A stretch of 64,000 nt of DNA, from positions 67,782,631 through 67,846,630 of the forward strand of contig NC_055993.1 in the NCBI RefSeq assembly GCF_018446385.1. The letters are read 5' to 3'. Source of the stretch: Zingiber officinale (Eukaryota > Streptophyta > Magnoliopsida > Zingiberales > Zingiberaceae). Both the position numbers and the translations under genes were made by a program. Of the stretch, positions 54,421 through 64,000 are shown piece after piece. A model generated the notes under the pieces. That model made no database searches. It was not told the DNA's origin and saw only the letters and a list, made by a program, of their open reading frames with translations. The first letter of the stretch is position 1. The number at the start of each line of letters is the position of its first letter.

Positions 54421-55341
54421 ATGTTTGGTGAAAATCTTTCTCGCTCAACAAACACTATTAGCAATTTAGAGAAAATAACTACCCTTTATGAAAGTAGAAG
54501 TGATTTTTCTTCACCCATCCAAAGTCCCTGTGCCCCAATAAATAACTCTTTTCCCTCCATCCTCTCCCTCACCATGAGCCCTCAATTGTCACCCTCGAGC
54601 TCTCTAGCATTGCTTATTAGCTTAGCAAGATTAAGCGAATTAACTGGACTATCCGAGCTTTCCTATGAAATCTGACCACACGACCCTCCTAGCTGGCCTA
54701 ATGTGCCTACCCGACCTCTTGAGTCCAACCAACTCACCTAACTACTGGACTGCAGGACCTACCTACCCAACCCAATTGCTTGTCTCACTCAAATCGGCAT
54801 GCCCAACTCACTAGTTCTACCCGAACCAACCGATCTTACTCCCAACACAGCCTAAGATTACTCTTCTTTATAAAAACAATAACGAAGACTAAGACAGCCA
54901 TGGTTTTACTAATTTGTGTATCCATAACTAGAAACAAGAGCAAGACAAATTTACACTGGACGATGATTCTGTCAACTTCATACTTACAAGAATGAAACCC
55001 TCATATACACCTTCAGTGGGCTAGTTGATAACTCAGTAAGGACCATCAATCTCACTGATGGGCACTCACTAACTAAGCACTGGATTTAACAACTCGATCA
55101 ATGAACCAACTCTACAAAAGAAGGCTAGAGGCACAATTCTCTAAAGGCAAATCCCACAGCTACTATTCCGTATCATGATCATCCTTTGCTCATCATGAAA
55201 TCATATAGGATTTAGTCAAATGATGGATACAGGTAAATCCTTCTTTGAAGGCTGTTTATTGGTGTAACCAATAAAGTAAATTACAATACAATTTCAACCA
55301 AGTACTTGCAACCAAAAAATTATATAGTATAAAAAAATAAC
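54421..55341. other. intergenic region between EPRV-1 and the hydrolase gene
   Basis: Pyrimidine-rich sequence with repeated CCCAACTCACTAG- and CCGACC-like words. No gene is supported. Similar word usage occurs at 56860-57110. The last ~150 bp should include the 3' untranslated region of the minus-strand hydrolase gene. Confidence 0.4.
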
Positions 55342-55806
55342 CTATCTTCTACGCCATGGTAATGGGAGGATGCCCGTAAGTTTTTTCCGGAAGACAAAAG
55401 AAAGTGCAGAGCCAAGTAGAGGCCAAGTTGTGACGATGGCTATATAAGCTAACAACCACCTGGACATATCATACCGCCGAGACAGCTGATTTAGAGATCT
55501 CTTCACTGGAGCAGTCATATCATGGATGGTTTTAGTAATGCCTTCAACCTCTTTTTTGTGAATTGGCTCCACTGGTTCATGGTCCATGTCAATGTTTTCT
55601 GTTCCATCTGATTTTTCAACACCGAGGACACATTTGTCGTGAGGATTGGGGTTGTGGCACAATCCATTAACATGCAAGTCCTCTTTGGTCACGAGGTCTG
55701 CTCCTTCAGTAGTCATTGGAGCAACCATTCCATCTTCCATTATATTAACATATGGAGCCTTATCAATGCCTGACTCAAGGGAATGATGCACGCCCCAGTT
55801 TTGTGT
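55342..55806 (-). CDS. hydrolase last exon with C-terminal membrane segment
   Basis: A 465-bp exon including the TAG stop. It encodes TQNWGVHHSLESGIDKAPYV, a polar acidic region, then RRYDMSRW and a hydrophobic segment of about 22 residues and a KKLTGILPLPWRRR tail, consistent with a C-terminal membrane anchor. Acceptor ACGCAG. Confidence 0.85.
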   Translation of the reverse strand, partial: TQNWGVHHSLESGIDKAPYVNIMEDGMVAPMTTEGADLVTKEDLHVNGLCHNPNPHDKCVLGVEKSDGTENIDMDHEPVEPIHKKEVEGITKTIHDMTAPVKRSLNQLSRRYDMSRWLLAYIAIVTTWPLLGSALSFVFRKKLTGILPLPWRRR

Positions 55807-58800
55807 CTGCGTCAATGTTTTTATATATGATCAAAACAGAAGATTATGTCAATTGTGACTCATGACTAGTGGATGTTGTCCTATATGGCTTTATCAAGTA
55901 TCTCTACAATCAGCACGCCATATGTTGGAGATTAAAAAGGCTACCTTTTTCTGTTGATGCATGAATGGACTTGAATGTAGGACATTGAGGTATTCAACAA
56001 CCGCTCCAACCCACCTGCAAAAATAATAATAATAAATCATTTACTTGGAAATATCACATAGACAATACACAAATTTAGTTTCAGAATTTTATATAACCTT
56101 ACAGTGCGTTTGCTTCAATGAATAAAATATACAATAAATAAATAAAAAATAACTAGTCCCAACTAATATAATAGACAATGAATAAAATAAATTTGAAATA
56201 ATTATTCTTATATTTAATTTATAAGATTACTATAGATATGAATAAGGAATGGCTCTAAAAGACTAAAATACCCCACATGGTGTGACTGCGTCCCCCAATC
56301 TACCGACTTCGCATGTTTGGTTGTTTGTAAGGCATGCTCGACCAGCTCCATTCAACCATTCAACTGGTTTGCTCTTCCTGTTTATTCTGCTTGATTCAAC
56401 CGGTTTGATTGGCTTGCCTAGCATAATCTGCACATTTAGCCTGTACGATTCACCTCAGCTCAGTGGAGCAAAGGGGAAGAGTAGGGATCCTTCCTCGAGG
56501 ATTCAAGCCAGGAGCAGTAGGTTAGGTTAGGCCAACCCTTTTTCTCTTTAAAATGTCAATTGATATGGTAGATGAGGTTTTGCTGCTTGACTTCTAGACT
56601 TAGAGCGACGACCTCTCTCTTTCTAGTTTAGCCTACCATGGGACATGGGAAGGGATGAGAGAGCCTACTTCAACATAGGATGAAGCTTTCACTGTTTACT
56701 AAGGTATCTCCTGAGGGTAAGAATGAGAATTTAATCGATTGAATCACTTTAATCTATGAACTTATATAGAAGCATAATCAGAGGAGCGGATCATTCATGT
56801 GGCAGTGGAGAGTCAGTAGCCTGAACTTGAACTAAAAAGTCTGGGCAAGAGTGTGGCCAAGTCCAGCCAAATCTGTTTAGCTTGCCGGGTACAACTAACT
56901 TAATTGGCTTATCCCACAGCTTTCGATCTCATCCAATCTACTTAGTCTGATCAACTCAAACAGCCTGCCATGCTCGTCCAAGCCTCTTTAACTCATTGAA
57001 CTCACCAGATGCCCAACTGTCGGACTTTCCTGCTTTGCCCAAATCGTCAATCTCACTCAGCTACTTGGCCCACCCAACTTGTTTCTTTGATTAATTTCGT
57101 CAAATCCACCTTCACCCATGGCCAATTCAGCAATTCAAAATATGTTTTCATGGAAAAATAAATAGAATGGAAGTAGTTACCAATTGGAGGCATTGGAATA
57201 AAGCAGGAATAAGTATTTCTTGGAACGGAGTAAGAAATAGCCAGGGATGATCTGAGAACAACAATTCCAAGGGAATTAATATTCCAAGTTCATTTATGTA
57301 TTTAAGCAAAGGAGTATTTAGTGCATAGGAATTAATAGGGAATAGAATAACCAATGCTATGACTTAGACAAAGCATTAGCAGGTTAGGAAGACAATGCAA
57401 CAATAACACAGGCTTGGTACCATGGGTATAGTTTCAATACTTGTTTAATAGAATTATTAATGATAATACAATTATTGAAACAAAAGGTGAAGTTGTCACC
57501 TTAACGTCCCCCAGTGTGACCCCACACTCTCGGGAAGGGGATAAATCAAGGGGAACATTTACCCTAGCATAGCGGCCCTTTGCATGGGGATCAGTGAGAC
57601 ATTTTGCACCCATTAGAAATTGACCCCAAGGCTTATTAGAGCAACCATCCATGCAAATACCAACTATGTCAACCCATGGAGGCATGATAATATGAGTATT
57701 GTTACTTATAATAAGTTGTAACTTTTAAAAACTATTTTATTATAATTAATTATTTACTTAATGATTACAGTTACTTATATTATAATTGTTATTTGCTGAT
57801 CATTGCCCTGTAATTATAATTTTCTGACAATTACAAGTAATCTGCCCACAATTACAATTACAGTTACTTGCAGTTGAGAAGTTAAGTATTCCTTGACTAT
57901 ATAATCGCCTTGGATTGAGTGGATTTAATTGCTCATTAGAGAAAAAATTTAGATCTCTTTCAATATCAATTTCTTCCTCTAATATGTGGGGACCAGTATT
58001 AGAAAAACTATTTCGTGTGAGAAGTGTCTAATTACGAAGTAGTATTGGCCTCAATTGGTCTTTCTCTTATTATTTGTGAGGACCAGTAAAAGGTTCAGTT
58101 CTTGTTAGGTTCATTTTGTTTTGGTGAGGTATAAGTTAAAAACTTTGAAGTAATTGGTGGTTTCCTAGTGATTGTTTTCCAAGAGAAAGTTTGCTTAAAT
58201 CTTTATTAAGATTATCCAATGCTTCTTTCCAATCCATTGCTTGCGTATTTCCTAAGTTTTGTCTTTCTATTGTTAATAACCTATTCTCTAACAAAGAGAA
58301 TTGATAGTGAAGTGATGTTAGAAGGGCTAAAATAGTATTGTTATGCTGAGTGATTATTTGATCACCTTTCCCAATTAATTCAAGATTACAATAGCCTTCT
58401 TCTTTGGTAATAAAAAATTGTCTGGCGTAGTCTAAAGCCTCCTCGTAGTAAGTGTTTTCTAATCAAAGTTTGTTCATTTATACTTGATTTCCTGAAGTAT
58501 TGTACAAAGTCTAATTTTTCATAAAGTTCTGTTTTATTAGTGGCAATCAGTTCCTTAGATTGTGCTAGTATGGTTTTCAACTCCGTGTCCACACTAGTTG
58601 TCTTTTTACTTTTCTGTATAAGGTCAGAAAGGGCTAGCATATCTTGTTTTGTAGAGATACTATCCAAGTTAAAAGTTCTTTTTAAGGATTTCTGAGTTTC
58701 TTTTAGATAATCCAGATTCCTTAATACCTCAGCTAGAAGTTGATTGTTCTAAGTGTCTTAGTAAAGATGTCAATCTGTTGTTGGAGATCTTGTTGTTGTG

Positions 58801-61800
58801 ATTGTACAGAGATTCCGAGACTTTTCAGTCAGTTTGTAATAGAATTTAAGTGAGAATTGTCTATGTGGTGACAATGAGTATGTGCTTTGATTCTAATATA
58901 ATAACTATGTTTCTTTTGATCTAACGTAATTATTGTTCTTGGCTGTAAGGCTAAGTCTAAGTCTAAGTAATCTAACTTTCTAACTCCCTGTGGAGTAGTA
59001 GAAAGCATAAACTAAGTGTTTCAAAGTCGTAATGAGCTCTGATACTATAATTTTACGCGGTTGGTGCTCCAAGAATTAAATTCTTGGAATTAAGTAGTGT
59101 GCCTATGGCATTGTAGGGTTGCTTCTGGAAATACAGAAGTATGTATTTTGTGAATTTAGTTTAAGGGTTGGTTTTAAGAAAACCAGTCTTTGTTTTAGGA
59201 AGATTAGGCTTTTGAGATGGATCTAGGCACTTAGGAGGATAATTTTTCTCACCAGTGAGCCTCACCTATTAGGGAGCAACAAGATCTATCGTCTTCTGTC
59301 TCAAGCCTTACCCCGGTGTCTTCAGGTCTTACAATAGCTACTCTCAGCTTTTATTGCCTTACTTAGCCAGCACAGGATTTACAAGCTTAGAGAAAAAGGT
59401 AGGTCCATCGTCTCCCATAGATAGATACCTTTCTACAAGTGTATACTCAGATAAGGACTGAGGATTCTTGATACAAAGTGAAGAGAAAATCAGAGTCTTC
59501 TTAGGCCTATATAAGTTTATTAAGGTGCATAAAGGCAAACTGATATACAGATGTATAATCAAACTTATTACAAAGGCAAGTACAAGAAGGAAAGTACAAG
59601 AAGGGAGTTGCAGAAAGCTAAAAGACTTGCAAACTATTATATTATTGCTTACAGACTTGCTTACAAGCTTCGGGGGGTTGTTTTTTTTGGATCTCTTCAC
59701 TAGCAGGTTTGAGAGGGGTTTTATAGAGGACGAAAAAGAGGGGAGAGGAAGGAGAGACATCTAGCATTTTCTAGAAAAGCAAAAGCTGGGTGAGTCACCA
59801 AGGACCAAGAAGCTTTGAGGGTGCTGAGTCATATTGTTAGAAGCATCTTTAGGTGTATGTTGTGTCATATTGATCAGAAGAATCTTTGAGTGCTTGTCAC
59901 TGTTTGCTGAGTCAGCATGCTAAGTGGTAACCGAAAGTAAAGAGTTAAAGAGTTAATGCTTTCAAAAAGTAGCTTTATTTACAGTTCCATCATATTGATG
60001 AGATTCGCTTCTTGAACTGAGCTCATAGATGCTAGTAAGGTGGAAGTAGATTGCCCGTGTTATGGAGTGGAGCTACCTTTATGTTTATCATACCATTCTT
60101 TATTTTTCTTTTGGTAGAAATGACAAACTGTTGTATGTTGAGTTGTATATTTGAAGGGGAAGAACCCCGTACCCATATCTTTTGACCAGTTTTTCAGTAA
60201 ATGTTTCCCCGGCAATGTATTTTGTAGGATCTAGGTAGGGATCCCATAGCCAAGAGCTTCCTTGAACAGAGACCTGCCAATGTTTTATTTGTTCTTCAAG
60301 AAGTTTAGTAGATGTCCATTCCATATCAGGATTTGAAGAGTACTATTCGAATGGGAGTTGTACATTTACTCCTTGTATGTCAAGTTTAATAATATGTCTA
60401 TCTGGTTCAATTTTTAAATTGAGTCATTCAGGTGGAGAACTATCAAAAGAGCATAATATAAAAGTTTCTCTTTCTTCTAAAGCATATTGCAAGGAAACTG
60501 TGGTAACGAGTCCAAGTCGTGAATCCATAATTGTTGTAGAAGACCAAAGTCCATTGATGTGAAAGAAGTAATAAGTCATCCTCAGTAGTTTTCATGCTCA
60601 AAGTGTTCGAAGTGAATATTGGCTCTTCGAAAAGAGTAAAGTAGATAACATCAATAGCTGAGAGCTAGTGTCTGGATTTGTACATTGGGGAAAAGTTTTC
60701 TGGCATTGAAGTTTGTAATTGTATTCTTCACCATATACTATGGTGGTACTGGTGGTTGGATTCTGATGAAACCAATTAAGAGCTTCCCCAAGTTTCATAA
60801 TTGTTTGAAAGTAGAAGTATCTCCAAGAGTTCTAATATAAGTTTGAATATCTTCTAGTAGGTTTTTCTGCCCAGAAAATTTAGTAGTTGAAATTTTTCCA
60901 GCCTTGGCCTTCAAAATTTCTAGGGATTGGTAATCCATGGGCCTTTGAGGTCTGTATGGTACAAATAGTAAGTCTCTATCTTTTTGTGAGGTAGAAGTAT
61001 AATAGCTTTCGTTGTCAAGAGAAGTTGACAAGTCTTCAATGTCTGAAGCAATTTGCCCTTTAGTTTTAAGTGAGTTATTGATAAAGTAGTTTGGGCCTAC
61101 TCTAGCCCTAAGTAAGTCCATAGCTTCTTTGCAAGAATAAAAGCCTCTGTAAGATGGCTTACTACAATCTTTAATGACAAGCGTTAACTCATCCCAGATT
61201 GCATAGAGTCATGCTTGAATTCCTGAAAAGAGAGCATAACAAGAATACTTCATTTCCATAGGTTTCTGAACGGTTGTTACTAAGTAGTTAGAGAGTGAAT
61301 TAATAATTGCAATCTTATGATTACCAATTCCTGGTGCCCTAGGAATATTCCAGATATTATCAATAAGACATTGTTAGATAGGATCCAACTTTAATCTTAA
61401 ATCAAATTGGAAAGTATCATGTGTCTACTGCTGAAGCTCTTGACTTCCGAACCTCATAGTTTTGTGTCCATAAGTTCCGACTTTCTTTTGTCTATCCATT
61501 GTCCTGTAGACCAAAGGAAATATTCCTGTAAAAGTCTAGATAAGGTATCAGCTAGAGAATTATGGGTTCCTTTTATATGCTCCCAATTTATTTTAATCCT
61601 CTATTGATAATGGTATCGGTGAATTTAATCCATCTTTTTGAACCTAATTCTTTTCTAATCCTTTTGTTTGTCGACTATGTCTTACCATAGCTCCACAATC
61701 TGTTCTAATTGTGATTTCAGACTTGCTACAAATAAATAACATAAAGGAATCTAGACAGTAAATAACAGCTACAATTTCATAGCTAACAAAGTAAGATATC

Positions 61801-63963
61801 ATTTTTCTTTGTATTTTCCAGATGCATATCTGCATAAGGATTCAGACATCTTGGATCATATTTAGATAATTTTCTAAATAGAGCTCCACCCCATCCAGTT
61901 TCACAACCATAAGCTTCTATTATTAAATAGTCAAAGTCTAAGGACTAATAGTTGTTTAATCATAGTTTTAATCTGTTTGACCTGCTGATTAAAATATTTG
62001 TCCTGTAAGTGATGTTTTATTATATAAAGGACCACTGATTTTGCCAATGTTCTTAAGATATGGTCAAGCAAAATTGAGAAGGCCAAGAAAAGAGCGAATC
62101 ATTTTTATTTATATCATCTTATCTGGAAACTCCAAAATTTTTGTTGATATATGGGCTTGTAGAGCAATCTTTCCTTGTCCAATTTCACTTCCAAGAAAGT
62201 CTATATTGGTTGTAGCTATTTTCATTTTCTTTCTAGATACTATTAACCCATGTTTCTCAAAAAAAAAAAAAAAAAGGACAGCCTGGTGCACGCTGCTATG
62301 CGAGGTCCCGGGGAAGGATCCATTGTACGCAGTCTTACCCTATTTTTTGCAAAAGGTTGTTTTCAGGATTCGAACCCGTGACCTTTTGGTCACAAAGCAA
62401 CAACTTTACCGTTGTGCCAAGGCTCTCCTTCATTAACCCATGTTTCTCAAATAAGTTAAAAATCATATCTAGGTGTGCATAGTATTCTTCCTTGATTTTA
62501 GAGAATACTAGTACATCATTAATATAAATACAAGTAAAAGAAGAGACTCCTCTTAAAATGTCATCCATCTTTCATTTAAGGAGCTACTTTAAGTCCAAAA
62601 GGCATTACGAGTCATTCAAAATATCCTTCGAGAGTATGGAGTCTGGGTGTGCATTTTTACTTGCCAAAATTCAGATTTCATATCAAATTTGGAATACCAT
62701 TTAGAGTTCTAGATTTTGTTGAGTAGTTGGTATTTATCTAGTATTTTATACTCATCTTCATGGCAATTATCATTATGATGTTTATAATTAAATATCATTC
62801 TAGACTGTCCTCTTTTCTGTTTTGCTCCTTTATTAACAATGAAGGTTGTACTTCGATGTCGAGATTCAGACTTTTGTATGACTCCAAGAGTAAGAAATTG
62901 GGAAATATGATTTTTGCATTCTTCTCTATCCCAATTTGTATACTTTAAGTCTTGTGCCTTGATGATACAATCAGGATTAATAGTGTTTAATTTACAATAT
63001 ATCTTGTCGCTTTCCCATTATTTGCTTGAGTTTTCTCCTATAATTTTTAGTTTTTTTAGCCTAGAGATTAAGGAATCTAGATTGGCTTGGGTCTTAATTA
63101 TAGTTAACAAATAAGTTAGATTAATATAGTCCTGTGGATATAGATTGTTTGGATCGAAATCCTCCAAGTCCTCTTCTTATGGGCTAGTCTCGTCAAGTAA
63201 CATTAGTTTTCCTTTTGAATAAGGTTTTTAGTTTTGCATGAATTTTTAATGGTGCAAGGACAAGTGTCGGAAGTAGAATTATAAGTTTTGTCGGAAGTTC
63301 GTTGCCCCTTTCGTCACCTATTGAACTTAGGTATGCTTAGATATAGGCTTTTATTCTTCACCCGTACCAACCAGCACAAAATGAATCCTCAAACTAACTA
63401 TGTTGTAATCATCACAGAACGAATAACTTTTAGAATAGTGCCCATTATATGGCGAACAAGTTTTTCTTATCTGTCAGGAATCCCAATGCACCCAAATAAG
63501 GGAAAAAGATGACAATCAAGATAGCTAGAGAAGATGCAAGTACCATAGATTTTTTGCAGTTAACCCTTGAAAATGTGCAAGATGTCCACCATGTCTCGTA
63601 GTTGCCAATATGACATTTTTATTTGCCCTATGAAATCATTGAACTGGGATCAAAGAAACAAAGATATATCTTTTAGGACACAATTTCTTCAGCAAGAGAA
63701 ACTACTCCTTACCTGCATTCATCCCAGGGAATTGCTTCTGTTGTACAGACTGGGTCATCTAATGCACTAATGCACAACAATGGAACAGCTACATTTCCAA
63801 TGAAATTCACACTGCTACAGCACCGATAGTAGGCATCTACAGTCTGAAAAACATGCAGTATATCTTTAACTCACAAAAATAATTCCAGACAATAGCCAGA
63901 TAGTACCTCAAACCTCCCAACATGACAAGTAGCATGATTATCAAAGTCACGGACAGAAAGTGA
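55342..63963 (-). CDS. EMB8-like alpha/beta-hydrolase gene, 3' half (5 exons in window)
   Basis: A host gene on the minus strand. Exons are 63963-63907, 63843-63713, 63627-63544, 56014-55945 and 55806-55342 (stop at 55344-55342), all with GT-AG introns and compatible phases. The protein matches the EMB8/ABHD1-3 family of serine hydrolases. DFDNHATCHVG and VPLLCISALDDP (catalytic Asp in LDDP) are in the first two, HGGHLAHFQGL (catalytic His) in the third, and WVGAVVEYLNVLHSSPF in the fourth. The last exon is a 154-residue extension ending in a membrane segment (LLAYIAIVTTWPLLGSALSFVF) and a basic tail. The nucleophile Ser and N-terminus lie beyond the window. Substrates of this plant clade are not established. 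Intron 3 is 7.5 kb, against 63-138 bp for the others, and holds EPRV-2. Confidence 0.9.
55945..56014 (-). CDS. hydrolase exon (WVGAVVEYL)
   Basis: A 70-bp exon encoding WVGAVVEYLNVLHSSPFMHQ and QKK. It restores the frame with the exon 7.5 kb upstream; acceptor TTTGCAG, donor GTAGCC. Confidence 0.9.
56015..57433 (-). other. hydrolase intron 3, 3' part
   Basis: AT-rich near the splice site (56030-56280), then mixed sequence with pyrimidine-rich 'CCCAACT' and 'CCAGC' words (56280-57110) that recall 54500-54850. No gene is supported. It may be an old repeat relic. Confidence 0.4.
57440..57685 (-). mobile_element. possible tRNA-derived SINE
   Basis: On the minus strand the unit starts near CCATGGGTTGACATAGTTGG (A-box-like) and has GGGGTCAATTTC (B-box-like, ~50 nt later), then CTATGCTAGGGTAAATG and CCTTCCCGAGAGTGTGGGGT. 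This order and spacing suit a plant tRNA-derived SINE. ATGATAATA occurs on both sides (near 57458 and 57683), a weak candidate duplication. An 83-codon frame here is not a gene in my reading. Confidence 0.45.
57686..57899. repeat. AT-rich stretch with ATTACAGTTACTT repeats
   Basis: Several copies or near-copies of TTACAGTTACTT and ACAATTACAAT occur in both orientations between about 57765 and 57880. No gene. It borders the truncated end of EPRV-2. Confidence 0.45.
57900..59008 (-). pseudogene. EPRV-2 ORF1 and start of ORF2
   Basis: ORF1 opens at 59008 (MLSTTPQGVRKLDYLDL) 28 bp after the PBS, followed by RTIITLDQKKHSYY and a Gln/Leu-rich coiled coil (QSQQQDLQQQIDIF). Another piece is at 58667-58386. 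Stops are frequent. ORF2 starts near 58114 (MNLTRTEP) and similarity fades near 57900, the truncated end of the viral insert. Confidence 0.65.
59036..59047 (-). other. EPRV-2 primer binding site, decayed
   Basis: The minus strand reads TAGTATCAGAGC, one G-to-A change from TGGTATCAGAGC. Confidence 0.75.
59048..60090 (-). promoter_or_regulatory. EPRV-2 intergenic promoter region
   Basis: Three TGACTCA motifs on the minus strand (plus TGAGTCA at 59791-59797, 59825-59831, 59908-59914) lie upstream of a TATAAAA box (59725-59719). An AATAAA signal follows ~200 bp later (59521-59516), then the PBS at 59047-59036. The order equals that of EPRV-1 49729-50610, but with GCN4-type TGACTCA instead of TGACG motifs. 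Its direction is the same as the host gene. Confidence 0.65.
60100..61330 (-). pseudogene. EPRV-2 viroplasmin-like domain and downstream part
   Basis: Minus-strand fragments in short frames, in the order: KDCSKPSYRGFYSCKEA (viroplasmin-like), MDLLRARVGPNYFINN (61121 on), a polar Ser/Thr-rich region, LGEALNWFHQNP (60798 on), RETFILCSF..SPP (near 60440-60480), then EWTSTKLLEEQIKHW and ETFTEKLVKRYG (60324-60150). The order matches EPRV-1 40859-41105 plus 48583-49700. It is the 3'-terminal viral gene before the promoter. Broken by stops. Confidence 0.65.
62242..62261. repeat. SINE target-site duplication, left copy
   Basis: Twenty bases starting ATTAACCCATG and ending TCTCAAA, identical to 62432-62451. 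Confidence 0.9.
62262..62431 (-). mobile_element. Au-type tRNA-derived SINE
   Basis: On the minus strand the element has the head GGAGAGCCTTGGCACAACGG (A-box region), then GTGACCAAAAGGTCACGGG and the B box GGTTCGAATCC. It goes on to GGGTAAGACTGCGTACAATG, TCCTTCCCCGGG, and a GCACCAGGCTGTCC end followed by a T run (A run on plus). This is the layout of the widespread plant Au SINE. It is flanked by 20-bp direct repeats and interrupts the EPRV-2 RT. Confidence 0.9.
62432..62451. repeat. SINE target-site duplication, right copy
   Basis: Identical to 62242-62261; proves insertion after EPRV-2 was in place. Confidence 0.9.
63301..63543 (-). other. hydrolase intron 3, 5' part
   Basis: About 240 bp between the donor at 63543 and the start of viral similarity. 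No gene or motif is recognised. Confidence 0.5.
63544..63627 (-). CDS. hydrolase exon with catalytic His
   Basis: An 84-bp exon encoding ANKNVILATTRHGGHLAHF and QGLTAKNLW. Donor GTACTTGC at 63543 opens the 7.5 kb intron. The His of GGH is the expected catalytic base. Confidence 0.9.
63713..63843 (-). CDS. hydrolase exon with catalytic Asp
   Basis: A 131-bp exon encoding TVDAYYRCCSSVNFIGNVAV then PLLCISALDDPVCTTEAIPW. Acceptor GTTTTTCAG, donor GTAAGGAG. The Asp in the LDDP block is the expected charge-relay acid. Confidence 0.9.
63907..63963 (-). CDS. hydrolase exon (DFDNHATCHVG)
   Basis: A 57-bp exon in phase 0 encoding SLSVRDFDNHATCHVGRFE. Acceptor TTTTGCAG at its start; donor GTACTATC. 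The following intron is only 63 bp. Confidence 0.85.
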
Positions 63964-64000
63964 CTGCAAAAGAAACAGAGCAGAAAATAAATGGATAAGC

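Larger units (their letters stand above)
61540..63060 (-). pseudogene. EPRV-2 reverse transcriptase and RNase H
   Basis: Minus-strand RT in short frames: RMIFNYK (near 62795), a K-FDMKS block (near 62690), then the catalytic box, which reads YINDVLVF (about 62510-62540), with the first catalytic Asp changed to Asn. FEKHGLIVSRKKMKI and FLGSEIGQGKIALQ continue beyond an Au SINE at 62262-62431 that splits the domain. RNase H keeps EITIRTDCGAMV (near 61700) and an HIKGTHNSLADTLSRL block (near 61560-61590), uninterrupted here, unlike EPRV-1. Not functional. Confidence 0.8.
57900..63300 (-). mobile_element. EPRV-2: endogenous caulimovirid inside hydrolase intron
   Basis: A second, related pararetrovirus copy, on the minus strand, about 5.2 kb without its SINE. 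Reading minus: protease-RT linker (from ~63300), RT, RNase H, viroplasmin-like domain and downstream part, promoter, PBS, ORF1, start of ORF2. It stops before the movement protein. It has the same orientation as the hydrolase gene and lies wholly in intron 3. All frames are broken. Boundaries are approximate. Confidence 0.8.

Noticed and set aside
55342-55815. A single-exon 157-codon gene
   Set aside because: Acceptor site, phase and the upstream WVGAVVEYL exon show it is the last exon of the EMB8-like gene; the apparent ATG is in the preceding intron.
57434-57685. An 83-codon minus-strand frame as a host or viral exon
   Set aside because: Composition and A/B-box-like motifs fit a SINE better; no splice sites or family similarity seen, and it is not part of the hydrolase frame.

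Overview
The window is plant nuclear DNA. Evidence: tRNA-iMet-primed Ty1/copia and Ty3/gypsy LTR retrotransposons, a plant-type U2 snRNA unit, an Au-type SINE, integrated caulimovirid (plant pararetrovirus) DNA, and a spliced angiosperm gene with GT-AG introns. The style of the repeats suggests a monocot (my unverified impression is Zingiberales). Apart from one host gene, nearly everything is transposable element or viral relic, mostly broken by stops.

Layout. (1) 1-7941: a minus-strand copia element with ~2.6 kb LTRs (left LTR cut by the window edge), inserted into the protease of a plus-strand gypsy chromovirus. (2) 7942-14342: the rest of that gypsy element (PR-RT-RNaseH-IN-chromodomain, then an LTR, PBS and the start of a gag). 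(3) 14343-18027: minus-strand fragments: a gypsy gag with a hairpin-rich leader, then a gag-only copia-type element (TR-GAG D). (4) 18028-22080: AT-rich LTR relics. (5) 22080-54420: one endogenous pararetrovirus (EPRV-1, plus strand), about 7.7 kb of virus spread over 32 kb. Its RNase H is split by a ~480 bp insert carrying a U2 snRNA unit with promoter and 3' box. Its 3' part is split by TR-GAG A (24164-40853), whose LTR holds gypsy B (25033-37527), whose RT holds TR-GAG B (29630-33870). A further TR-GAG element, C (41106-48577), interrupts the viroplasmin-like domain. Target-site duplications support the nesting: CCAAT for A, AAATA for gypsy B, CACCT for C. (6) 55342-63963: the 3' half of a minus-strand EMB8-like alpha/beta-hydrolase gene. 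Its third visible intron is 7.5 kb and contains a second, co-oriented pararetrovirus (EPRV-2), itself hit by an Au SINE with a 20-bp duplication.

Biology. The two EPRV copies share one organisation: bZIP-type promoter motifs, TATA, poly(A) signal, tRNA-Met PBS, coiled-coil ORF1, small ORF2; in EPRV-1 then movement protein, capsid with zinc knuckle, a region leading to the protease, RT, RNase H, and a viroplasmin-like domain downstream of RNase H. That is a tungro/badnavirus-like 5' end with a caulimovirus-like 3' module, possibly an undescribed lineage. TR-GAG elements A-D carry gag only and must rely on pol from elsewhere.

The most unexpected signal is a set of short hairpin arrays in LTRs and leaders of otherwise unrelated elements (gypsy B, gypsy 2, TR-GAG A/B/D, TR-GAG C). 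Hairpin arms change between units yet stay complementary, and some cores (TCGATC..GATCGA; TCC-GGTCA..TGACC) recur in different families. All functional statements are inference from sequence read by eye; no searches were run.
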